Source of the DNA: Fundidesulfovibrio putealis DSM 16056
Lineage (GTDB): Bacteria; Desulfobacterota; Desulfovibrionia; Desulfovibrionales; Desulfovibrionaceae
Length of the DNA: 64,000 bases
Reading direction: 5' to 3'
NCBI RefSeq assembly: GCF_000429325.1
Contig: NZ_AUBQ01000004.1
Span: 186,001-250,000 of the forward strand
Part shown: positions 7,869 to 15,467 of the stretch, piece after piece
Layout of the letters: each line of letters begins with the position of its first letter
How positions within the stretch are numbered: the first letter of the stretch is position 1
Notes under the pieces: generated by a model
What the model was told of the DNA's origin: nothing
Database searches by the model: none
The model's input: only the letters and a program-made list of their open reading frames with translations
Made by a program: the position numbers and the translations under genes

Positions 7869-8774
7869 CTATTTCGCCTGCTTGTCGCCCGGATCGGGAA
7901 CGTTCTGGAGCATCTGCTCCAGAGCGGGTGTGGGGGTGAAGGTGTCGTCCAACACCACCGCCTGGGTGGTGAAGTTGACTTCCTTCTCCCACTTGAACGA
8001 TTTTTCGTTGGGCCAGGCGAGCAGGTCAATGGTGTAGATCGCCTTGCCCTTTGTGTACGTGTGCATCCACAGCACGCGTCCGTTGCCCTGGTCCGCCTTG
8101 GCCGAGAATCCGACGCCCGTACCCGAGCCGAGCAGCACATCGAGATCCGGCTTCTGCTTCTCGATGAAGTCGGATTCGGTCTGCACGCCCCAGGGGCTCA
8201 CGCCCACCAGGAGCTTCACCTGCGGGCGCAGCTCCTTGAGCTTGCGCGAGACGGCCTGAAGCTGTTCAGGTGTGGGGTCACCACCGGGCTTTTTGGTCTC
8301 CGGGAAGTATACCACGCCAACTTTGCCTTTGGCCGTATCCAGGATGACGCCTTTGGGCTCCTTGGGGTCCAGAACCTGCCACCCCGTCGGCGGCGCAATC
8401 CCCAGGGAGGAGAACTGGGCCGCCTCCGCCGGAGAGACTGCTCCGGTGCTGTAGTTCAATGCCTCGTATGCCTTGACCAGGGGCGCGTAGGCCTCCGGCA
8501 GGGCATGCTCGACTCCGTCGTCGGAGATGAACTCATAGGGACCGGCGATGAACGCGGTCAGTCCCTTGACGCTCTCCTGGGAGCGAATCTTCTCGAAAGC
8601 GCCGGCCCGCCGGGCCAGCCCGCCTATGGTGCGGTTTCCTCAGGTGGGGCAGGGTTTGAGGTAGCCCCAGGAGTTGCCGCTGAATACTATGGACAGAACC
8701 GGCTCCGCCTTGGCCTGTTCCGCCAGGAATACAACGGCGAAAACGGCCAGGAGAAGCTTGAAGACAAAGCGCAT
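7869..8774 (-). CDS. UshA-like selenoprotein candidate (TGA at codon 45)
   Basis: Exported protein related to the UshA/5'-nucleotidase metallophosphatases. The reading frame from ATG 8774 encodes a clear signal peptide (residues 1-23, cleavage after AKA), then SGNSWGYLKPCPT, then an in-frame TGA at 8640-8642, then GNRTIGGLARRAGAF and 250 more residues without interruption to 7869. Homologues as I know them carry CPxCG here, so the TGA stands where the second cysteine of a C-x-x-C motif would be, giving C42-P-T-U45. A stable hairpin begins 15 bases after the TGA, in the window expected for a bacterial SECIS. The full product would be 301 residues. The usual metallophosphatase motifs (D-x-H, GNHD) are not visible, so a redox or binding role is more likely than phosphatase activity. 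A conventional gene caller would report two fragments or only a 196-residue protein. HU lies 10 bases upstream, so the two are probably co-transcribed. A true nonsense mutation is the alternative. Confidence 0.85.
8609..8624 (-). promoter_or_regulatory. SECIS-like hairpin downstream of the TGA
   Basis: On the minus strand, 15 bases after TGA (8640-8642), the sequence GGCGGG-CUGG-CCCGCC forms a perfect 6-bp stem with a 4-base loop containing G residues. Bacterial SECIS elements are small stem-loops within the coding region whose apical loop lies roughly 16-37 bases after the UGA; here the loop begins about 21 bases after it. A competing GGCCC/GGGCC stem overlaps. The bulged U of the E. coli element is not obvious. 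Confidence 0.55.
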
Positions 8775-8784
8775 GTAACAAAAC

Positions 8785-9060
8785 CTACTTGTTAAGATAT
8801 TCCTTGAGTTCCTTGCCGGGCCTGAAGAAGGGCAGGCGCTTGGGTGCGACGTCGACCACATCCCCGGATTTGGGGTTGCGCCCGGTGTAGCCCTTGTAGC
8901 CTTTCACCTTGAAGCTGCCAAATCCCCGTATCTCGACGCGGTCGCCATCAACAAGTGCCTGCTTGATGGAGTCGATGAAGGAATTGACCACGGCAGAGGC
9001 TTCGTCCACATGGATTTCACGGCTTTCGGCCAGAGCGTTGATGAGTTCGCTTTTATTCAT
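8785..9060 (-). CDS. HU/IHF family DNA-binding protein
   Basis: Small basic histone-like protein that bends and compacts DNA as a dimer. The 91-residue product has the typical N-terminal helices, the family signature GFGSFKVKGYKGYTGRNPKSG and the DNA-intercalating arm with RNPKSG proline around residue 62. Whether it acts as HU or as an IHF-type subunit cannot be told from the sequence. GGAGG stands before the ATG, and a sigma-70-like promoter lies at 9137-9165. The UshA-like gene follows after 10 bases. Confidence 0.95.
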   Translation of the reverse strand: MNKSELINALAESREIHVDEASAVVNSFIDSIKQALVDGDRVEIRGFGSFKVKGYKGYTGRNPKSGDVVDVAPKRLPFFRPGKELKEYLNK

Positions 9061-9136
9061 GACAGCCTCCGTATTGAGGTTCCGGCGTCAAACCGGGTAT
9101 CCTTGGTTGTCGCAAAACGCACAGACCTTTTTCGCA

Positions 9137-9165
9137 TGTATTGCGGATACCTGGGAAGCCGTCAA
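9137..9165 (-). promoter_or_regulatory. possible sigma-70 promoter for HU
   Basis: Minus strand: -35 TTGACG (9165-9160), 17-base spacer, -10 AATACA (9142-9137). The -35 is good, the -10 moderate. It lies in the 106-base gap between the FlhG-like gene and HU. Confidence 0.4.
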
Positions 9166-9166
9166 G

Positions 9167-9994
9167 TTAAGCATTCGTTATTTTTTTCAAAATGGACTTT
9201 TGGGAGAGCAACGGCTTGGATTCGGCGCGGAATCTGCCGATCTTGATGGCCAGACTCAGGATATCCTGCGAGGCCCGGCACTTGGGGGCGTGCTTGATGA
9301 GCGGCACCTGCCTGCGTACGGCGTCAGGCACGTTGGAGTCGGTATGGACGACGCCCAGGTACCGGATATCCAGGTCGAGGAAGCGCTTGCAGGCCCCGTG
9401 CAGCCTGTCGAAGGTCAGCTGGCCTTCCTTGGCGTTGGTGGCCTGATTGACGACCACCAGGAAGTCCGTGATGTTGTGCTGGTTTTTCAGCACCTTGATC
9501 ACCGCGTAGCCGTCGGTGAGCGAAGTGGGTTCCGGAGTGACCACCAGGATGCGCATGCGCGTCATGGAGGCCAGCGACAGGACGGTCTTGCCGATACCCG
9601 CGCCCAGGTCGAAGAGAATGTAGTCGTATTCGCCAAGCACCGTGTTCAGCTTGGTGAAGACCGAATCACGCATGTCCTCGTCGAGTTCCAGAAGCTCGGG
9701 GACGCCGCTGGCGGCGGGCAGGAAGTCGAAGCCTCCCGGTTCAACCTGGGCGACCACGTCGGCCGGAGTCACGCCGGGTTTCAGCAGGTCCTGGAGGTTC
9801 TTCTCCGGCGACACGCCAAGCAGAACGTCCACGTTGGCCAGCCCGACGTCGAAGTCCATGACCAGCATCTTGTGGTTGGCCCGGTACAGGGCGTAGGCCA
9901 GGTTCAGGGCCAGGTTTGTCTTGCCGACGCCGCCCTTGCCCGACAGGATGGAGATGCTCAGCGTGGAGAGGGGATTGACGGGTTCGTGGCTCAT
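9167..9994 (-). CDS. FlhG-like MinD/ParA family ATPase
   Basis: Deviant Walker-type ATPase of the MinD/FlhG (FleN, YlxH) group; FlhG limits flagellar number and placement. The 275-residue product has the deviant Walker A motif SGKGGVGKT (residues 18-26), switch region DFDVGLANVDVLLG and Walker B-like DYILFDLGAG. The sequence LANVDVLLG favours FlhG over MinD or chromosomal ParA, but the N-terminal DQAxxLR activation helix of FlhG is not visible and no flhF gene adjoins it. It overlaps the diguanylate cyclase stop by 4 bases and so is translationally coupled to it. Confidence 0.85.
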   Translation of the reverse strand: MSHEPVNPLSTLSISILSGKGGVGKTNLALNLAYALYRANHKMLVMDFDVGLANVDVLLGVSPEKNLQDLLKPGVTPADVVAQVEPGGFDFLPAASGVPELLELDEDMRDSVFTKLNTVLGEYDYILFDLGAGIGKTVLSLASMTRMRILVVTPEPTSLTDGYAVIKVLKNQHNITDFLVVVNQATNAKEGQLTFDRLHGACKRFLDLDIRYLGVVHTDSNVPDAVRRQVPLIKHAPKCRASQDILSLAIKIGRFRAESKPLLSQKSILKKITNA

Positions 9995-10863
9995 ATATCC
10001 GGCCCTGTGAACAGGAATTGTTTTTCCTGGGCATGAACCAGGGTTGCCTGGGGCGTCTCCAGGAGGTCGGGGATCGGCGCCTTGACGATGCGGTCCTTGC
10101 CCTGGGCTTTGGCCTCATAGAGCGCCTTGTCGGCCATGTCCATGAAGCGGTCCACGCTCAGCACCACCTTGCCCTTGGTGCACACCAGCCCGACGGAGCA
10201 GGTTGCGCTGATCGGGGTTGAGACACCCTCGCACATCACCTTGCGCGTCTTGGCCTCAGCCAGCACCCGCGAAAGCGTGGTCTCGGCCTGCACGAGGCCC
10301 GAGCCGGGCAGGATGAGGGCGAACTCCTCGCCTCCGATGCGCGCGGCGAGGTCGTATCCGCGCTTGTGGCTGAGCAGGGTCCCGGCGGTGGCCGCCAGCA
10401 CCCGGTCGCCGCAGAGGTGGCCGTACGTGTCGTTGACGGCCTTGAAGTCGTCCAGGTCGATGATGGCCAGGGACAGGCTGGAGCCGCTGCGGTAGGCGCG
10501 TTCCAATTCCATCTTCAGGTTCTTTTCGAAGGCGCGTCGGTTGGCGAGTCCGGTCAGGGGGTCGTGGCGGGTCTGGTGGGCCAGTTCCTCCAGGGTGTGC
10601 TGGATGCGCGCCAGATGCGGCGTGGGGTCGCCTGTGGCAGGCAGCGCCAGCCAGTGCATGAACTGGCCGTCCTTGGTCATCTCGGCCCATTCGTCCAGGG
10701 TCAGCCCGGAACACAGGCGCATGAGGATCAGGCCGTCCCGGCACTCTGGGCCCATGGACGCGCGGTTCACCTTGGCCAAGGCTTCCCGCAGCCTGGAGAT
10801 CTCTTCCAGTATTACGAGCCGTTCCTCGGCGAGAGTGCTTGGGGAGTCGTTATTTTCCGGCAT
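9991..10863 (-). CDS. diguanylate cyclase (GGDEF domain)
   Basis: Makes cyclic di-GMP from two GTP. Residues 1-100 form a mainly helical N-terminal part of no family I recognise, without signal peptide or membrane segment; residues 100-265 are a GGDEF domain with the active-site motif GGEEF at 177-181. The inhibitory site RGYD lies at 168-171, exactly five residues before it, so product feedback inhibition is expected. It overlaps prfB by 14 bases and the FlhG-like gene by 4 bases, placing c-di-GMP synthesis directly beside a flagellar-placement ATPase. Confidence 0.94.
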   Translation of the reverse strand: MPENNDSPSTLAEERLVILEEISRLREALAKVNRASMGPECRDGLILMRLCSGLTLDEWAEMTKDGQFMHWLALPATGDPTPHLARIQHTLEELAHQTRHDPLTGLANRRAFEKNLKMELERAYRSGSSLSLAIIDLDDFKAVNDTYGHLCGDRVLAATAGTLLSHKRGYDLAARIGGEEFALILPGSGLVQAETTLSRVLAEAKTRKVMCEGVSTPISATCSVGLVCTKGKVVLSVDRFMDMADKALYEAKAQGKDRIVKAPIPDLLETPQATLVHAQEKQFLFTGPDI

Positions 10864-11969
10864 GGAAGTGCAGGAGGTAATCGCGGATGAAGGTGTCGAT
10901 GTCGCCGTCGAGGACGGCTTCCACGTTGCCCGCCTCGCTGCCGGTGCGGTGGTCCTTGACCAGACGGTAGGGCTGAAGCGTGTAGGTTCGAATCTGGCTG
11001 CCGAAGCCGATGGCGTCCTTGGATTCGTACTCGGCCTGGCGCACGGCCTGCTGCTTCTTGAGCTCCAGATCGTAGAGCCTGGCTTTCAGCACCTTCATGG
11101 CGGATTCGCGGTTTCGGTGCTGGCTCTTTTCGTTCTGGCACTGCACCACGATGCCAGAGGGCATGTGGGTGATGCGGATGGCGGAGCTGGTCTTGTTGAC
11201 GTGCTGTCCGCCTGGGCCGCTGGCCCGGAAGACGTCCACGCGGATGTCCTCCTCCTTCACGTCGATCTGGATGTCCGCCCCGGCGTCCGGGTAGACGTCC
11301 ACGGAGGCGAAGGAGGTGTGCCTGCGCCCGGAGGAGTCGAAAGGGGATATGCGGATCAGGCGGTGGATGCCTTTCTCGGCCTTGAGAAAGCCGTAGGCGT
11401 AAGGGCCGTTGATCTGGAGGGTCACGGACTTCACGCCCGCCTCGTCGCCGTCCAGGAAGTCCAGGATGTCCACGCCGAACTGATGGCGTTCGCACCAGCG
11501 GCGATAGAGCCGAAGCAGCATTTCGGCCCAGTCCTGGGCTTCGGTGCCGCCTGCTCCGGGGTGGATTTCCAGAATGGCTCCGGAAGCGTCTTCCGCACCG
11601 GAGAGCAGGGTGGCCAGTTCTGCGGCCTCGACCTGCTTGGAGAGCGAGTCGAGCTGGTCTGCCAGGGCCTGGAGCACTTCCTGGGAGGACGAATCCTCCT
11701 GGGCCATGACCAGCCACTCGTCCAGGTCCTCGCGGGATTTCTGCAGGGCTTCGTAGTTGGCGACCTTGCCGGAGAGGTCGGCCTTTTCGCGCAGAAAAGG
11801 CGTGAGCCGTTCCGGGTTCTGCCAGGAGTCGGGCTTGGAGAGTTCTGCCTCTATGGCTTCCAGGCGCGCGCGTTTGCCTTCCAGGTCAAAGTCGCCCCCA
11901 GAGGGAATCGAACTGGTCCTGGAGGTCTTTGGCCTGTGTTTTCAAGTCGGGATACTGCAAGAGTGCCAT
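10850..11969 (-). CDS. prfB: peptide chain release factor 2 with programmed +1 frameshift
   Basis: Recognises UAA and UGA and releases the finished peptide. The first 27 codons run from ATG 11969 to CTT at 11891-11889 and are followed by in-frame TGA (11888-11886). A +1 shift at CTTTGAC continues the protein for 345 more codons, giving 372 residues, the usual RF2 length. A G-rich Shine-Dalgarno-like GGGGG lies just before the shift site, as in the classic autoregulatory element. The peptide anticodon SPF is at about 208-210 and the catalytic GGQ at about 253-255. Only the 285-residue part from an internal ATG would be called without the frameshift. Confidence 0.97.
11886..11891 (-). promoter_or_regulatory. 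RF2 programmed frameshift site CTTTGA
   Basis: The minus strand reads CTCTGGGGGCGACTTTGAC. When RF2 is scarce the ribosome pauses at TGA and slips +1 from CTT to TTT, completing RF2; a GGGGG anti-Shine-Dalgarno contact upstream promotes this. This is a well known autoregulatory device. Confidence 0.95.
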
Positions 11970-11973
11970 GGTA

Positions 11974-13497
11974 TTATATGCCGTGCGTGCGTTTTGTTGT
12001 GAGCGCCGCCCACGAGAGCAACGCCAGGGCGGCCAGGGCAGCGCCTGCCTCGAGCCAGCCGTGGAGGTGATGGTAGGGGGACGTCCTGGTTATCAGTCCC
12101 ACTCCGGTGACGGCCACAGCGGCCTTCTGGAACAGCGCGGTTTCGCTGCTCACGCGGCCTTTGGGGTCGATGAGCGCGGTGATGCCGGTGTTGGTGGCGC
12201 GCAGCACGAAGCGGTTCTGTTCCACTGCGCGCAGCGTCGCCAGTTCCAGATGCTGCCTGGGGGCGGCGGAGTTGCCGAACCAGGCGTCGTTGGAGATGTT
12301 CACCAGCACGTTTGCCCCGGCCGAGACGCGCTCCTGGGCCAGTTCCGGAAAGATCGATTCATAGCAGATGAGCATACCCATGGCAAGGCGGCCAGCCAGC
12401 AGGGGGGCTATGTTGTGTCCGGGCGTGAAGGCCCCGACCCCCTGGAGCAGGTCGGAGAGCAGGGGGAAATCCTGACCGAAGGGGGCGTATTCCCCGAAGG
12501 GGACCAGATGCTGCTTGTCGTAGAAGCGGGGAGCCGCCTGCGGGCTGAAGAGGTACGCCCGGTTGAAGACCGGCGTCGCCCTGCCCACGCGCTCGAACCC
12601 CGGAGCGCCCGAGACCAGAGGCACGCCCGTCTTCTTGACGAAGGCGGTCACCAGCGAGGTTTCCGGGCCGGGTTCCTGCACGAAAAAGGTCAGGGCCGTT
12701 TCCGGCCAGAGGTAGACGTCCGGCCTGGAGGAGGCCACGGACAGGCTCAGGTCGACGTAGCTCTGCACCGCCGCCGCAAGGGTTTCGGGGTCCCACTTGA
12801 TGGCCTGTTCGATATTGCCCTGGATCATGGCCGCGTTGAAGCGACCGTCCTCGGCGATGGGGTTGTCCAGGGACCACAGCCCGTAGCCGCACAGGGCTGC
12901 GGCCAGCGCCGCCGCCGCCATGCGCGGGGGAAGCCCCGGACCGGCGAGCCATGCGCCGCACGCCGCCAGGAGGCCGGAAAGGCCGTATGCGCCCACCAGC
13001 GTCGCCGCCTGGATGGCCAGCGGCCAGGGAGCCAGCGCGGCGGCCAGGGGAAACCAGGGAAACCCCGTGAAGAGCCAGCCTCGCAACGCTTCCATGGCTG
13101 TCCAGGCCAGGCCCGCAAACAGCCCGAGGGCCAGCGGGCGCAGCCCGCGTCCGGCAACGTGGAGCCCCGCGCAGAATACGGCGGGATAAAGCCCCAGCAC
13201 CATGCCCATGAGGATGGGGCAGGGCACGGCCAGTATCCAGGGCAGAGAACCGTAGTCGTGGACGGGAATGGCTATCCAGTACAAGCTGGCCGACGCTCCC
13301 AGGGACCCCGCGAACCACCCGTGCCTGAACGCGCGCTTCGGGCCGGATGCCTGCCGGGCCAGGGCCGCCAGAGTCCACGGAACCACCAGCACCAAAAGCG
13401 GCAGTCGGGACACGGGGTTGGCGAAGGCCAGGAAGGACGCGGCTGCGCAGGCGAGGATGAGTCCCCAGGCCGAATCAGGCCGGGACTGACGAATCAT
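11974..13497 (-). CDS. lnt: apolipoprotein N-acyltransferase
   Basis: Inner-membrane enzyme that adds the third acyl chain to the N-terminal cysteine of lipoproteins. The 507-residue protein has about seven N-terminal membrane segments (1-210) and a periplasmic nitrilase-fold domain with the catalytic triad Glu266 (WPETA), Lys328 (YDKQHLVPFGEY) and Cys378 (ICYES), and a last membrane segment near the C-terminus. Its start overlaps the end of the CorC-type gene by 23 bases and it is 4 bases from prfB. Adjacent corC-lnt pairs are common in bacteria. Confidence 0.96.
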   Translation of the reverse strand: MIRQSRPDSAWGLILACAAASFLAFANPVSRLPLLVLVVPWTLAALARQASGPKRAFRHGWFAGSLGASASLYWIAIPVHDYGSLPWILAVPCPILMGMVLGLYPAVFCAGLHVAGRGLRPLALGLFAGLAWTAMEALRGWLFTGFPWFPLAAALAPWPLAIQAATLVGAYGLSGLLAACGAWLAGPGLPPRMAAAALAAALCGYGLWSLDNPIAEDGRFNAAMIQGNIEQAIKWDPETLAAAVQSYVDLSLSVASSRPDVYLWPETALTFFVQEPGPETSLVTAFVKKTGVPLVSGAPGFERVGRATPVFNRAYLFSPQAAPRFYDKQHLVPFGEYAPFGQDFPLLSDLLQGVGAFTPGHNIAPLLAGRLAMGMLICYESIFPELAQERVSAGANVLVNISNDAWFGNSAAPRQHLELATLRAVEQNRFVLRATNTGITALIDPKGRVSSETALFQKAAVAVTGVGLITRTSPYHHLHGWLEAGAALAALALLSWAALTTKRTHGI

Positions 13498-14329
13498 CGG
13501 GCGTGTCCGCGTCTTGGAGAGGCTCGATAAGCACCCAGCGCACCTGCCGCTTGTCCGCCTCGAGGACGGTGAAGCGGTGGTCGTCGATCTCGAAGAAGTC
13601 GCCCTGCCTGGGGACGCGACCGGCCTGTTCGCTCAGAAAGCCGCCCACGGTTTCCACCTGTTCGGACTCCAGGGCGATGGAGAAACGCTCGGCCAGCTCT
13701 TCCAGGGGGAAGCGTCCGTGCACCTTCAGTTTGCCGTCTTCCAGCTCCTGGAATTCCGCCGGGCGGGTGGGGTCGTGTTCGTCTTCGATCTCCCCGACGA
13801 TCTCCTCCAGAACGTCCTCGAAGGTTACCAGCCCCGAAGTGCCGCCGTATTCGTCCAGGGCCACGGCGATGTGAATGCGCCCCTTCTGGAATTCGGAGAG
13901 CATGTCCTTCAGGTTCTTGGTTTCGGGAATGTACAGGGGCTTTCGAATCACCTTTTCCAGCGGGGGGGCCTCGGTCTTGGGGTTGACCAGGTACGCGAGC
14001 AGATCCTTGGCGTGGACCACGCCGAGGATATGGTCGCGGTTTTCCCTGTAGATGGGGATACGCGAATGGCCGTGCTTGATGATGAGGCGGATGACCTCCT
14101 GGATGCCGTCATCTTCGTCGGAACAGATGATGTCCGTCCGGGGGATCATTATGTCCGCCACCTGTTTCTTGCCCAGGCGCAGCACCTTGAGCAGCACAGA
14201 AGCGTCTTCCGCGCCTACCTCTCCGTCTTCCTTGGCTGCCTGGATGAGTTCCTCCAGGGGCAGGTCGTTGCGCCCCCGGAAGAATTTGTTCACCAGTGTC
14301 CAGAATCGTCCTTCCGATCCGTCGTCCAA
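13475..14329 (-). CDS. CBS-domain hemolysin/CorC family protein
   Basis: Cytoplasmic HlyC/CorC-type protein, implicated in magnesium or divalent-ion transport and membrane stress, though the exact role is unsettled. The 284-residue product has a paired CBS module (about 65-190, starting with VADIMIPRTDI) and a C-terminal CorC_HlyC transporter-associated domain (about 200-275). There is no DUF21 membrane domain, so it is the short form. The gene overlaps lnt, suggesting they are made together. Confidence 0.9.
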   Translation of the reverse strand: MDDGSEGRFWTLVNKFFRGRNDLPLEELIQAAKEDGEVGAEDASVLLKVLRLGKKQVADIMIPRTDIICSDEDDGIQEVIRLIIKHGHSRIPIYRENRDHILGVVHAKDLLAYLVNPKTEAPPLEKVIRKPLYIPETKNLKDMLSEFQKGRIHIAVALDEYGGTSGLVTFEDVLEEIVGEIEDEHDPTRPAEFQELEDGKLKVHGRFPLEELAERFSIALESEQVETVGGFLSEQAGRVPRQGDFFEIDDHRFTVLEADKRQVRWVLIEPLQDADTPDDSSVPA

Positions 14330-14374
14330 CTTAAGTCCTCCGTGCGCGCGGCCAGCCGGGCCGTGCGGCTGGTA

Positions 14375-15445
14375 TTATGCGATGCCTTTGTTACGGTACA
14401 GTTCCAGGTGCAGCTCGTAGGCCCAGTCGTCCAGTTCCCGGATGCCGAAATCCCGGTCAACTGTGCGCCAGCGAAGCCCCGTCAGCGGCGGATCGTAGGG
14501 AACGCCCACCGACGTGAAGGTCATGCCCAGGGACAGTTCCGTTTTCGATTCGCAGTCGTCATAGCATTTGCCCACCCGCATGAGCACGTAGTGGGTCGCG
14601 TAGCCGTCCAGGTCGGGGTCGGCCAGGGTGAGCTGGCAATAGTATTGCTGGTTCACGGTGATTTTGTTCGTCTTGGCCCGCAACGCTCCGGGGGAGATCT
14701 TCACGCGCAGGCCGCCGCCGGACAGGTTCAGCAGTTCGATGTCATGTCCGCCGCCGCCTCCCTCGTAGAGGGGAGGGCCCCAGGTGTCCGGGCTCCTGGG
14801 ATCGCCGTCGTGGCGCACCTGATCGTCGGTCCACATGGTGAAGGTCTGCACGTACTTGTCCGGAGGCTCAACGCGCAGGTGCTGGCGGTTCTGGTTGAGT
14901 TCCAGGCGAAGGGGGCGAGAGATGCGCAGCTGGACGATGCCGGTTTCCAGCACCTCGTAGGAGTCAATCTCGGAGATGAAGGTGAACGTGGATTGCAGCT
15001 TGGGCTGCTCCGGCAGGCGCAGCCTGAAATTCAACTCGAGCGTCCGGCCCACCCATGAAGGGTTGATGGATTTCAGCGAGGACATTTCCAGCAGCAGCCC
15101 GTCCTTGCCGACCTCCAGAAGGACGCCGTCCGTTGAGCGCGCCGCGCCCAGGTCGCGGTGGAAGCTCACGCGGACCTTGCTGCGCTGCGTGACGGCTGAG
15201 TCCAGCAGCTCCATGATGCGACGGTAGTTGGTGACCCAGGTGATGGGCTGGTCCAGCATCCTCATGCGGGGCTTGCCTGCGAAGGTGTAGGCCAATGAGG
15301 TCAGCAGCACGAACGTTCCGAAAAACGCCACCACCACCAGCACGGATTCCAGGGTCACACGACCAGCCAGGATGTCCTCGAACACGCCCGTGAAGAACGA
15401 GTCGAGTGACGCCTGGAAGAGGATACTATGGGGGAGGTCGTCCAT
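14375..15445 (-). CDS. membrane-anchored PilZ-type c-di-GMP receptor candidate
   Basis: A membrane segment at about residues 33-55 anchors a cytoplasmic part of about 290 residues. Residues 85-180 resemble the YcgR-like N-terminal barrel; the PilZ motifs follow, with RQHLR at 187-191 (the RxxxR motif) and NLSGGG at 240-245 (the [D/N]xSxxG motif), so c-di-GMP binding is expected. The insertion between the two motifs is longer than usual. It lies in one operon with a diguanylate cyclase and an FlhG-like ATPase, which points to flagellar or surface behaviour control. The name is by motif, not by close homology. Confidence 0.8.
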   Translation of the reverse strand: MDDLPHSILFQASLDSFFTGVFEDILAGRVTLESVLVVVAFFGTFVLLTSLAYTFAGKPRMRMLDQPITWVTNYRRIMELLDSAVTQRSKVRVSFHRDLGAARSTDGVLLEVGKDGLLLEMSSLKSINPSWVGRTLELNFRLRLPEQPKLQSTFTFISEIDSYEVLETGIVQLRISRPLRLELNQNRQHLRVEPPDKYVQTFTMWTDDQVRHDGDPRSPDTWGPPLYEGGGGGHDIELLNLSGGGLRVKISPGALRAKTNKITVNQQYYCQLTLADPDLDGYATHYVLMRVGKCYDDCESKTELSLGMTFTSVGVPYDPPLTGLRWRTVDRDFGIRELDDWAYELHLELYRNKGIA

Positions 15446-15467
15446 TGTGCCGGGTCCGCTCGCTACG

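Noticed and set aside
11886-11888. TGA in prfB read as selenocysteine or nonsense
   Set aside because: The CTTTGA site with upstream GGGGG is the classic RF2 programmed frameshift, and the protein continues in the +1 frame.
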